From Allacma fusca (Eukaryota > Arthropoda > Collembola > Symphypleona > Sminthuridae), in assembly GCA_947179485.1 (NCBI GenBank), contig OX359247.1:14484588-14548587 (forward strand): a stretch of 64,000 nt of DNA. The letters run 5' to 3'. The notes below the pieces were generated by a model, which had not been told where the DNA came from, searched no databases, and was given only the letters and a program-made list of their open reading frames with translations. Numbering within the stretch: the stretch's first letter is position 1; each line of letters starts with the position of its first letter. Shown here piece by piece: positions 1 to 12,800 of the stretch. The translations under genes were made by a program, and so were the position numbers.

Positions 1-820
1 AAATCACACTCGAAACATCCGTGGTTGAAACAATCTCAGTTTCACCAGAAGATCATCCTACAGCCCTCCTTTCCGCAGTGACAACAGAAGTTTCGGAGGA
101 TCTCCAACTTCTAGCATCCGTTGCTGTTGAGGTAGAGGAGCCGTCAGAGGTAACAGTACCATCTGTGGAGAGACAACTTTCATCTGTTTCAGTTACAGAA
201 GAAACACAAGAACTAGTGACGGTTAAAACTGAGGAGATTCCAAGAACTGTGACTATAGAAAGTCCTGAATTGGAAGAAGGTACCTCCACGATTCAAGCAT
301 CAAGTGAGGAGCAAGTTGCAGAGATACAAGTACCTTCCGAGGAGATTTCAGAATCCACCCTCATAGTATCTTCGATAACTCTACCTGAAGTAACTGAGCA
401 AGTCACACTTGAGACAACCATTACCGAATCGGTGTCTATTCTGCCATCCGAGACCCCAGTTTCTGAACTACCTGAACTTTCATCAGACGTGCAAGAACTA
501 CTGGCTGCCATCACAACGGAAAGTCAAGAGCCTTCTGAGATACCAACACCCTCCAGTGAGCGGAAGCTTTCATCAGTGTGGGTAACGGAGGAAACATATG
601 AGTTTTCAACTGTTAAAACAGAAGAGGTTCCTACTACTATTATTGTTGGTAGTCCTGACCTCACTGAAAGTACTCCTGCAGCACAAGCAAGAAGTGAAGA
701 ACTAGTAGCTGAAATTTGCATACCACCCCAGGAAATTCCAGAACCAAAACTTGAAGTTTCTCATCAAAATCTGCCTGAAGTATCTGAGCAGGTGACTCTC
801 GAGACAACCGTCACTGAAAT
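1..820 (+). repeat. Third, older partial copy of the duplicated block
   Basis: Bases 1-820 match about 4955-5760 (and 9410-10215). This copy has 15 extra bases near 58-72 (five codons, giving [13 protein letters not shown] against HPAVTTEV) and more substitutions. The duplicated block therefore exists at least three times in this exon, and the repeat array extends upstream of the window. Confidence 0.85.
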
Positions 821-3800
821 TGTTTCTGTTCTACCACCCGAGACTAGAGGTTTGGAGTCCCCTGAAGTGTCGTCCGATGGACAAGAACTTCTTGCTGCAA
901 TAACAACGGAAATTCAAGAGGCTTCTGAAATTCCTGTGGCATCACTGGAGAGGCAAGTGTCATCTTTGTCAGTAAATGAAGAAACGCAAGAACTTTCAAC
1001 GGTTAAAACATTAGAGACTTCAAGTATTATTTCTGTCGAAAGTCAGGCAATACCTGAAGTTTCAACAGAGTTGCAAGAACTTCTTGCTGGTATTACAACC
1101 GAAATTCAAGAACCCACGGAGGTTGGAGTGCCCCCTAACGAAAGAAAATTGTCATCTGTTTGGGTAACGCAGGAGACGCAAGAATATTCAACAGTAAGAA
1201 CTGAAGAAATGCCAGATACTATTACTGTAGAAAGTAAGGAACTATTAGAGATTGCGTCTGCTGTTCAAGCAACTAGTGAAGAACAAATGGCAGAAATTTC
1301 GGCAGTACTGCAGGAGGTCCCAGATATCACGCTTGAACCTTTTCTCATAAACCTGCCTGAAGTAACTGAACAAGTAATCCTAGAGACAACTATATCAGAA
1401 TTCATCCCTGTTGTACCTTCCGAAGCTCCGTCCGGTTCAACAGAAAGCAAAGAACTTATTGCTTCAATTAATACCGAAGTACAAGAGCCATCTGAGACTC
1501 CAGCAGTTTCTGTGGAAAGGGAGGTGTCTTTTACATCTGGAACTGAGGATACACAGGAAACATCTCAAGTGGATCAGTCAGTCGTAGGCTCTCCTTTGGA
1601 CGCTTCTATTACCGAAGTTGCTTTAATTTCAGCAGAAACTTCCGAGACTCTAGAACTTTTGGCCTCTATTGCCACAGAAATCCAGGAGCCCTCTGAAATA
1701 CCAACCTTAGAGAGACGTATTTCATCTGTTTCGGGTACAGAAGAAACACAGGAATTAGCCACTGCCAAAACTGAAGAGACTGCAACTAGTATAGCCATTC
1801 AAAGTCTGGATCAGGTTGAAATTACTAGCCCAGTACTGGAAACTTGCGAGGATCGTGCTGAGATCGAAAAACTGGAGAATAAATTCGACAATCTCCTTAC
1901 AAAACTAAATTCTGAAATACCCTCTGAAGAAAAAATACGGGATAAAACGCTAGACGGTTTGAAACAAGCGGTTGATCAAAAAATTCAAAAGCTACTTCGT
2001 CGCACCACCATCACTGCCATCACTGAAATAATTGAAATAATTGAAGAAATAATCGAGTTAATCGAAATCATCACAGTTTATATCTACCAAGTCGAAGTAA
2101 CAATGAAGATCATAGCAGCTTCCCCTTTGACCGCGGAAGAGAAGAAGGTTGAACAGGAAGTACTTCAAACACGGCTGGACGATCTCAATCTGCAACTGAG
2201 AGAGCTGCAGGACATTCTTGATATCATAAAGGATGAGCAATTGGCAGTAAAACTAAAGCAAACTGTAGCCTCAATACAAGATAGTGCCTCAGATTTGAGA
2301 AGGACCATCCGCTTAAATATTGAAAATAGTCAAGATTCTTTAAAAGCAGAATCTGCCAATCAAGGAGTATTGGCGGGCACCACACCAGAAGAGGTTATAA
2401 TACCCATTGCATTCGAAAGTCCTGATACTGATGCAAATGAAATCCTGATTCAAACACCAGGCGATGAACAAGTGATTGATTTATGTGGGCAACCGCAAGA
2501 AAGAACTGAGCCCGAACTCGAAGTATCTACTCAATGCCTTCCAGAAGTAATAGATCAAGTTTTGCTTGAGACTTCCCAAATTGTCCAATCAGACACAGTC
2601 ACACAAATGGATTCTTCTGCAACTGTCAATGCTATTGCATCAACGGAACCTTCAGATAATCTAGAACGTTTGGCATCCGTCGCCACAGAATCTCGTGAGC
2701 CAGCCGAAATAACCGTACCCACCTTAGAGAGACAGGTTTCCTCAGTGTCTGCCACCGAAGAAACGCAGGAATTATCAACTATTAAAACAGAAGAGGTACC
2801 AAGCATGATTATAATTCAAACATTTGATCTTGCCGAGAGCGTATCTATAATTCAAGCAACTGGTGAAGAACAAGTGTCACAAATCTTGATACCAGAACGA
2901 GAGATTTCAGAGTCGACAAACGAGGTTTCATTCCAAAACCTTCCTGAAGTAACAGAACAAGTTCCACTTGAAACTTCCAAAAGTGAAGTAGTGTCGATTA
3001 CGCAAGAAGATGCGTCTCCTGAGGATCCTGTACTATTATCCGAAACTCTGGAAGCCCTACAACTTTTAGCATCGGTTACCATTGAAGTACAAGAACCGTC
3101 GGAAATAACATCACCAACAGCAGAGAGACAAGTTTCTTCCATCTCAGTTACAGAAGAAACACAAGACCTAGAAACTGTTAAAACTGAGGAAGTTCCAACT
3201 ACTGTGACCATCGAAACTCCTGAATTGGAAGAAGGAACATCCGTGATACAGGTATCAAGTGAAGAACAAGTCACAGAAATATCTCCACAAACTGAAATAA
3301 GTCAGGAACCTCAAATTGAAGTTTCAATCCAGCAGCTGCCTCAAGTTACTGAGCAAATCACACTTGAGCCGACCGTAGTAGAAACAGTTTCAGTATCACC
3401 AGAGCAGTTGCCAACAGCCCAGCTTCCAGCAGAGGCACAAGAAGTCTCTGAGGACCTTCAACTTTTGGCAGCGTCCGTTGCAACTGAAGTACAGGAACCC
3501 TCTGAGATAACAGTGCCATCTGTGGAGAGACAATTATCATCTATCTCAGTTACAGAAGAAACACAAGAACTAGTGACGATTAAAACCGAGGAAGTACCAA
3601 GCACTGTAACCATGGAAACTCCTGAACTGGAAGAAGGAACCTCCATCACACAGGTATCAAGTGAAGAGCAGGTTGCAGAAATATCTGCAACCACTGAAGT
3701 CAGCCAAGAGCCTCAAATTGAAGTTTCAACTCAACACCTGGCCCAAGTCACTGAACAAATCACACTTGAAACTTCTACAGAAGAATTGGTTTTGGTATCA

Positions 3801-6800
3801 CCAGAACAGGTACCCACATCCCAGCTTCCAACTGAGGCACAAAACGTCTCTGAGGACCTTCAACTTTTGGCAGCGTCCGTTGCAACTGAAGTGCAAGAAC
3901 CAACTGAGGTAACAGTACCTTCTGTGGAGAGACAACTATCATCTATCTCAACAACCGAAGAAACACAAGACTTAGAAACTGTTAAAATTCAGGAAGTTCC
4001 AAGTACCTTGACCATCGAAACTCCTGAACTTGAAGAAGGAACCTCCGTAGTACAGGTATCCAGTGAAGAACAACTCACAGAAATATCTGCACAACCTGAA
4101 ATAAGTCAGGAGCCTCAAATTGAAGTTTCAGTTCGAAACCTGCCTCAAGTTACTGAGCAAATCACACTCGAAACATCCGTAGTTGAAACAGTCTCAGTAT
4201 CACCAGAACAGTTGCCCACGACCCAGCTTCCAGCAGAGGCACAAGAGGTATCTGAAGACCTTCAACCTTTGGCAGCGTCCGTTGCAACTGAAGTACAGGA
4301 ACCCTCCGAGATAACAGTAACATCTGTGGAGAGACAACTATCATCTATCTCAGTTACAGAAGAAACACTAGATCTAGAAACTGTTAAAACTGAGGAAGTC
4401 CCAAGCACTGTGACCATCGAATCTCCTGAATTGGAAGAAGGAACCTCCATCCTACAGGTATCAAGTGAAGAACAACTCACACAAATATCTGGTCCAATTG
4501 AAATAAGCCAGGAGCCTCAAATTGAAGTTTCCATTCAACACCTGCCTCAAGTTACTGAGCAAATCACCCTCGAAACTTCTACAGCAGAATTGGTTTTGGT
4601 ATCACCAGAACAGGAGCCCACATCCCAGCTTCCAACAGAGGCACAAGAAGTCTCTGAGGACCTCCAACTTTTGGCAGCGTCCGTTGCAACTGAAGTACAG
4701 GAACCCTCCGAGATAACAGTGCCATCTGTTGAGAGACAACTTTCATCTATCTCAGCTACAGAAGAAACACAAGAGCTAGTGACGATTAAAACCGAGGAAG
4801 TCCCAAGCACTGTGACCATCGAATCTCCTGAATTGGAAGAAGGTACTTCCACGATTCAAGTATCAAGTGAAGAACATGTCACAGAAATATCTGCACAACC
4901 TGAAATAAGTCAGGAACCTCAAATTGAAGTTTCCACCCAACACCTGCCTCAAGTTACTGAGCAAGTCACACTCGAAACATCCGTAGTAGAAACAGTCTCA
5001 GTATCACCAGAAGATCATCCCGCAGTGACAACAGAAGTTTCGGACGATCTCCAACTTCTAGCATCCGTTGCTGTTGAGGTCGAGGAGCCGTCAGAGGTAA
5101 CAGTGCCATCTGTGGAGAGGCAACTTTCATCTGTCTCAGTTACAGAAGAAACCCAAGAACTAGAAACGGTTAAAACCGAGGAGATTCCAAGTACTGTGAC
5201 CATAGAAACTCCTGAATTGGAAGAAGGCACCTCCACGATTCAAGCATCAAGTGAGGAACACGTTGCAGAGATACAAGTACCTTCCGAGGAGATTTCAGAA
5301 TCAACCCTCATAGTATCTTCGATAACTCTACCTGAAGTAACTGAGCAAGTCACACTTGAGACAACCATTACCGAATCGGTGTCTATTCTGCCATCCGAGA
5401 CCCCAGTTTCAGAACTACCTGAACTTTCATCAGACGTGCAAGAACTTCTGGCTGCCATCACAACGGAAAGTCAAGAGCCTTCCGAGATACCAACACCCAC
5501 CAGTGAGCGAAAGCTGTCATCCGTGTGGGTAACGGAGGAAACACATGAGTTTTCAACTGTTAAAACAGAAGAGGTGCCTACTACCATTATTGTTGATAGT
5601 CCTGATCTCACAGAAAGTACGTCTGCAGCACAAGCAACAAGTGAAGAACTAGTAGCAGAAATTTGCATACCACCCCAGGAAATTCCAGAACCAAAACTTG
5701 AGGTTTCTCATCAAAATCTGCCTGAAGTAACTGAGCAAGTCACACTAGAGACAACCATTACTGAATCGGTTACCATTCTTCCGTCCGAATCTCCAGCTAC
5801 TCAACTTCCTGTTATCACCACAGAAGTTCAGGAACATCTTGCCGCAGTTACCACCGAAGTACAAGAACCAGCCGAGGTACCAACTCCTACGTCAGAAAGG
5901 AAGTTGTCGTCGGTTTGGGTCACTGAGGAAACCCAGGAATTGTCAACCATCAAGACAGAGGATGTTCCAAGTACGGTAACAATTGAAAGTCAGGAATCTC
6001 TTTCAATTATTGAAGCTCCCGAGCCGGTAACGGTGGGAACGATCGAATTGGTTGAAGAGCATGTTATGGCAGTACCCGATCAACAGCAAACAGATTTATT
6101 ACCAGAAGATGTCCAAGATGTGTTATCCTCTCTTGCAATGGAGACTTCAGAAGAACCAATGTTAGCGATAGTTACGCATGATCATCTCACGATTTCTTCT
6201 GTGTTGGAGGATACACAGGAGTTGATGTATCCGCCGGAAGCGCTGATTGAGGAGACTGCACCTATTGAAATTGCAGAGGAAATTGATCAAGCTGTATCCG
6301 AAAAAATTTCCAATATTACTTTAGATAACCTTGGTGTTGAAGAAACATTAGTATTACCCAGTGTACCAGGAACACCATTAGATGAAATGTTACCTTCCTT
6401 TACCATGCCAACTCAGGAGTTACTTGTAATCGAACCAGTAACATTTGATTCACCTATTTCACCCGCAGGAATTATAAATGAAGCTGGAGATATTCCACAT
6501 GATCTGGATGAAACTATTGTTCAACAAACGGTTCAGGTAGTGTCCTGTACTCCGGTCGAAACTATTGTAGCAGACCAATCGCCTCCAGAATCTCAAAAAT
6601 CGACAGAGGATATACAGCTTATTCCAAAAGTTGTAGAGCAATTCATTCAGACTGACGACAATTTGAACGAAGGTGATATGATTACCACTGAACAAATCTT
6701 GCAAGAAATTCAACATACTTCACAAACCGTACCAGCCGAAAATTCCGAAACTCAAGGGCCAAATATTACTGGTTCCGAGATCGAAATACAAAATGCAAAC

Positions 6801-9800
6801 CTGGTATTACAAGCTGTTGCAGATACTTTCTCTGAGGTTGATCCCTCTGTAAAGGAGAATCTCTCAGAGAGCATTCTTGACCATAGTGCTCAAACCTATC
6901 GTACATCAGAAGTGACTGAGGTTTCTGTTCCTGAGATTAAAATAATTCCTGAGACACCCGAAGCTGAAAGTAGAGGTTTCTCTCAAATAACACGCACTGT
7001 TCACACAACCATTACTAGAATAGTTTCACATGTGACTGTGCAAGGTATGCCAAGTGATTCTGGTGTAACTATCGAGGAGATTGTAGATTCAGATGGAGAT
7101 AAAACAGATGTAAGGTCAATGTCACAAAATGAAATTGAGGGTGGGGATGTTGAAAATGTTATTACAGATTTTCCGGAGGAAGCAACTCCAGCAGTTGGAA
7201 CTCAGTCACAAGGTGCTGAGATAGTTGAAGAACTTGAAGCGATTGTTGAGGAAGTAGAACCTGTTGGAAAGCTTGTTTCTCTCCAACAACCGCTACAGCT
7301 AGATGACACCCCTGACACACCCAAGGAATCTTCAATTGTTTCACCAGTGCAGGTAATGGGATCACCTCCTGGTGCGATTACACCGGAACAAGGAGAACTT
7401 GGTGCTGAAGATCAGCAAGAAGAACCAATTTATGTGATAGAGAATGTTCACATTGATACAAAGCTTGAGACTCAATATCAAACAAGTTCAGCAGAGCAAG
7501 ATATTATTACCGAAGCCGAAGTGGAATCACTTCCTACAGATTCGCTCCCACCAGGTGATGCTGCGGTGTCATTAACTGATGACCAAAGTGTGCCACAAAT
7601 TCCTACCGAAGTGCAAGAGATTGTTCCCATTATCGCTACACAAATGCAAGAGCATCGGACTGAAGAAGATTCTTCTGCAGTAGAAGAATTGCAAATCTCT
7701 GAAAAACAACAGCCTGCTGATACTGAACCCAGAGAACCAACAAGTGTAGTAAAAGATGCAGCCTCAACCATAGCTGCAGGAGCTGTCGGAGTCGTTAGTG
7801 TATTGGCTGGATTATTATCTGGGCAAGAGTTACCTGAAAAACCACTCCTGGAAGAAGTTCCAGTGACTGAGGAGGAATTCAAGCCACCATCCCCAGTCCA
7901 TCCACCAGACGAATCCTCCAGTGCTGATATTCAGAATATACCTGAAACAACTCTCCAGACCATCAGTGACGAAACTGTATCTGAGTTTAACATTCTTCAA
8001 CAACAAACAAACATAGAGCCTGAAATCGCAATTCCTGTTTGTCCCCTTCCACAAGTTACTGAGCAGGTCATGTTAGAAACATCCCATCCAGAAAAGGTTT
8101 CCACGACCGAAACACAAACCATCACAACAGAAGTTGAAATGACAGAAAATGTTGCAGCAATTCTAACAGAAATCCAGGAACCCATTGCATCTTCAGTATC
8201 CACAGTACTGCAACAACTGTCAACTGTTTCGGTTACAGAAGAAGCTCCGGAGTTGGAATACACCAAGACTGAACAAGCGCCTAGCAGTATTGCAGTATCA
8301 GAAGCTGAAGAAGCTCAACAGAATCTAGCTGCAATAACAACGGAAATTCAAGAACCTTCCGAGGCTCCTGTGGTTACCCTAGAGAGACAAGTTTCATCGG
8401 TGTCCGCAACGGAGGAAACACAGGAACTGACAACAGTAAAAACAGAGGAGATTCCAAGCACTGTGACCATCGAATCTCCTGAACTGGAAGTAGGTACGTC
8501 CACAATTCAAGTATCAAGTGAAGAACAGGTTGCAGAAATATCTGCACAACCTGAAATCAACCAAGAGCCTCAAATTGAACTTTCAATTCAGCACTTGCCT
8601 CAAGTTACTGAGCAAATCACACTCGAAACATCCGTAGTAGAAACAGTCTCAGTATCACCAGAACAGTTGCCCACAACCCAGCTTCCAACAGAGGCACAAG
8701 AAGTCTCTGAGGACCTACAACTTTTGGCAGCGTCCGTTGCAACTGAAGTACAGGAGCCCTCTGAGATAACAGTAACATCTGTGGAGAGACAACTATCATC
8801 TATCTCAGTTACAGAAGAAACACTAGATCTAGAAACTGTTAAAACTGAGGAAGTCCCAAGCACTGTGACCATCGAATCTCCTGAATTGGAAGAAGGAACC
8901 TCCATCATACAGGTATCAAGTGAAGAACAACTCACACAAATATCTGATCCAATTGAAATAAGTCAGGAGCCTCAAATTGAAGTTTCCATTCAACACCTGC
9001 CTCAAGTTACTGAGCAAATCACCCTCGAAACTTCTACAGCAGAATTGGTTTTGGTATCACCAGAACAGGAGCCCACATCCCAGCTTCCAACAGAGGCACA
9101 AGAAGTCTCTGAGGACCTCCAACTTTTGGCAGCGTCCGTTGCAACTGAAGTACAGGAACCCTCCGAGATAACAGTGCCATCTGTTGAGAGACAACTTTCA
9201 TCTATCTCAGCTACAGAAGAAACACAAGAGCTAGTGACGATTAAAACCGAGGAAGTCCCAAGCACTGTGACCATCGAATCTCCTGAATTGGAAGAAGGTA
9301 CTTCCACGATTCAAGTATCAAGTGAAGAACATGTCACAGAAATATCTGCACAACCTGAAATAAGTCAGGAACCTCAAATTGAAGTTTCCACCCAACACCT
9401 GCCTCAAGTTACTGAGCAAGTCACACTCGAAACATCCGTAGTAGAAACAGTCTCAGTATCACCAGAAGATCATCCCGCAGTGACAACAGAAGTTTCGGAC
9501 GATCTCCAACTTCTAGCATCCGTTGCTGTTGAGGTCGAGGAGCCGTCAGAGGTAACAGTGCCATCTGTGGAGAGGCAACTTTCATCTGTCTCAGTTACAG
9601 AAGAAACACAAGAACTAGTGACGGTTAAAACCGAGGAGATTCCAAGTACTGTGACCATAGAAACTCCTGAATTGGAAGAAGGTACCTCCACGATTCAAGC
9701 ATCAAGTGAGGAACATGTTGCAGAGATACAAGTACCTTCCGAGGAGATTTCAGAGTCTACCCTCATAGTATCTTCGATAACTCTACCTGAAGTAACTGAG

Positions 9801-12800
9801 CAAGTCACACTTGAGACAACCATTACCGAATCGGTGTCTATTCTGCCATCCGAGACCCCAGTTTCAGAACTACCTGAACTTTCATCAGACGTGCAAGAAC
9901 TTCTGGCTGCCATCACAACGGAAAGTCAAGAGCCTTCCGAGATACCAACACCCACCAGTGAGCGAAAGCTGTCATCCGTGTGGGTAACGGAGGAAACACA
10001 TGAGTTTTCAACTGTTAAAACAGAAGAGGTGCCTACTACCATTATTGTTGATAGTCCTGATCTCACAGAAAGTACGTCTGCAGCACAAGCAACAAGTGAA
10101 GAACTAGTAGCAGAAATTTGCATACCACCCCAGGAAATTCCAGAACCAAAACTTGAGGTTTCTCATCAAAATCTGCCTGAAGTAACTGAGCAAGTCACAC
10201 TAGAGACAACCATTACTGAATCGGTTACCATTCTTCCGTCCGAATCTCCAGCTACTCAACTTCCTGTTATCACCACAGAAGTTCAGGAACATCTTGCCGC
10301 AGTTACCACCGAAGTACAAGAACCAGCCGAGGTACCAACTCCTACGTCAGAAAGGAAGTTGTCGTCGGTTTGGGTCACTGAGGAAACCCAGGAATTGTCA
10401 ACCATCAAGACAGAGGATGTTCCAAGTACGGTAACAATTGAAAGTCAGGAATCTCTTTCAATTATTGAAGCTCCCGAGCCGGTAACGGTGGGAACGATCG
10501 AATTGGTTGAAGAGCATGTTATGGCAGTACCCGATCAACAGCAAACAGATTTATTACCAGAAGATGTCCAAGATGTGTTATCCTCTCTTGTAATGGAGAC
10601 TACAGAGGTACAAGTTACTCCATCCACCGAAATAGCTGTGGAGGATACATCAACAACTACCACCACCGAAACTCAAGAAGGTATCGTTTCTTCCATTGAA
10701 GCCCCTGAGGAAGGCTTAGTTTGTACTTCTGAAACTGTTCTATTGGAAATTTCTTTGGGAGAAACTGTGCCCTTGGCTTTGACCAAAGAGGTGGATACTA
10801 TTTCGGATGTACAAGAAGTTTTGGCTACACTTTCACTAGAGGCTCCAGAGGAGCCACCAGCATCAATACTGGGTACACTCGAAGTTCCTGAAGCTACAAT
10901 CGACTCTTCATCAACTGGCTTTGATAATTTGCAACAAGAACCTAGCATTTCAATTGAGGAATTTGCTGAAAAGGATATCATTAAAGAAGAAGAAGTTACC
11001 ACTGATCAAGTTATTTCTGCAGCTACCCAATCAGATCTTCCTGTCGATGTAAATACACAGTCTGATGATTGGAAATCAGATACGGCAATTCAAGCAACCC
11101 AAGAAACCACCGAAGTAGCAGTACAATTGTCACCTTATCTAAGTCCTGAACCAGAAGAATTGCAGCCAGAAATAGAGAAGTCAGCAGCTATTACTGAAAC
11201 ATCTTTCAACGTTGTTCAAACTGAAGTTACATCGGTCAACGTTGATGTTCAGTCCGAATTTCAAGTTCAAGAACAAGGCGTTCAATCTGAGCCTTGTAGT
11301 CTTGATGCTGCGAGCCAAATTGATGCTATTCCCTTTTATCAAATCATAGATCGCCAATCACAAACTATAACCGTTGAAGGTACAGAATTCATTCCACAAG
11401 ATTTTATTCCCGAAGTTGAATCCAGTATTCCTCAAGACTCGATTCTAGAGCCTTGGCAACAGGTTTCTGATTCTCTTGCTCAAGAACTTGAATACTCTCT
11501 ACAAGCTCAAGAATTCCCAGAAGTAGAACTCCAACCTGCGGATATTCATGCTCAAGAATTACCTTTAGAGCCTGAACCTTTGCTCCCAGAGCATTCCCTT
11601 CCTGAGGAGTCCAGCAAAGATCGGAAGAAAAAGAAGAAGAAAGATAAATTGAAGAAAGCTAAAGAAGTTACTTTTGTTGAAGTCCCTCCGGAACCGAAAC
11701 CTTCCGTTAACCTGGAACAGCAATCATCTTTCGTAGCTCCGTCAGAACAACAAGAATCTTCAGTTACCATTGAGGAACTTTATGAACCTCAGTCCTCGAA
11801 ATCTGTTACCGATGCGGAGAGTCAGGAACATGAAATAACTAAATCCGTAACCGAAGAAATGCTTACAGTACAGGTTGCAGAGGCTAAAGAACAGGAAAAA
11901 CCTGAGCAGGAAGCATTAGATAGAATAGAAACTGAAAGACAAAATACCCTCTACAAAGCTGAAGCAGACAGGCTGAAGAACAGACTTGAAGGCTTACTTA
12001 CAAAATTGCATTCCAAAGGTAAAGTACCCTCAGTTCAAATATCTGAAGAAGAAGTGCCAGAAAAATCATTGGACGGATTAAAACAATCAGTTGACCAGAG
12101 ACTTCATCAGCTACTCACGCGCACATCTACTACCACAATCATTGAAGAAATCGAAATTATTGAGGAAATAATCGAGCTGATTGAAATAATCACAGTTTAC
12201 ATCTACCAAGTCCAAGTAACCTCAAGAATTATCGAAACTTCATCTATGACAGTGGAAGAGAAGAAAATAGAGCAAGAAATATTACATGTGCGCCTTGATG
12301 ATCTTAACCAGCAATTCAATGAGCTGCAAAGTATTCTTGACACCATCAAAGATGAACAACTAGCAGCTAAGCTGCGGAAAGCGCTCAACTCAACCCAAGA
12401 AAGTGCCGAAAAATTGAATGAAACCATTGATTCTAACATCCAGAGTAATCTAGACGCCAAGCAGTTAGGATCTGAAATACAAGCCAATTTGGTCGACATC
12501 AAAGACTCGTTGGATAAATTAGCACAAGATTTCCAAGAATCCTCGTCTTTGCCACCGACCGATCATATTGCTAAGCTCGATCAGATTGAAATGCAGATCC
12601 AGCGTTTGAAACCAAATGCGGAACATGAGATTATACGGGCTTACAGCTTTATCAATGAATACCCTGAATTCGAACCGGAACTCATTGGATTATTGCAAGA
12701 CATCAATAGAGGATTGGGATTGAACATTTCCATTCAACTTGAGCGAGAGAAGGATCTACAAGTTATGGGATTATCGGAAGAGTACAAACAAACTCTGGAG

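Noticed and set aside
3661-9171. Plus-strand ORFs in a second frame of the repeat (for example at 3661, 4522, 8977)
   Set aside because: Frame-shifted readings of the same repeats, without independent evidence.
53-11770. Many minus-strand ORFs opposite the giant exon (Ser/Val/Thr-rich)
   Set aside because: They mirror the repeated codon pattern of the plus-strand exon, recur at the same 402-bp and 4455-bp spacing, and have no splice or family signal.
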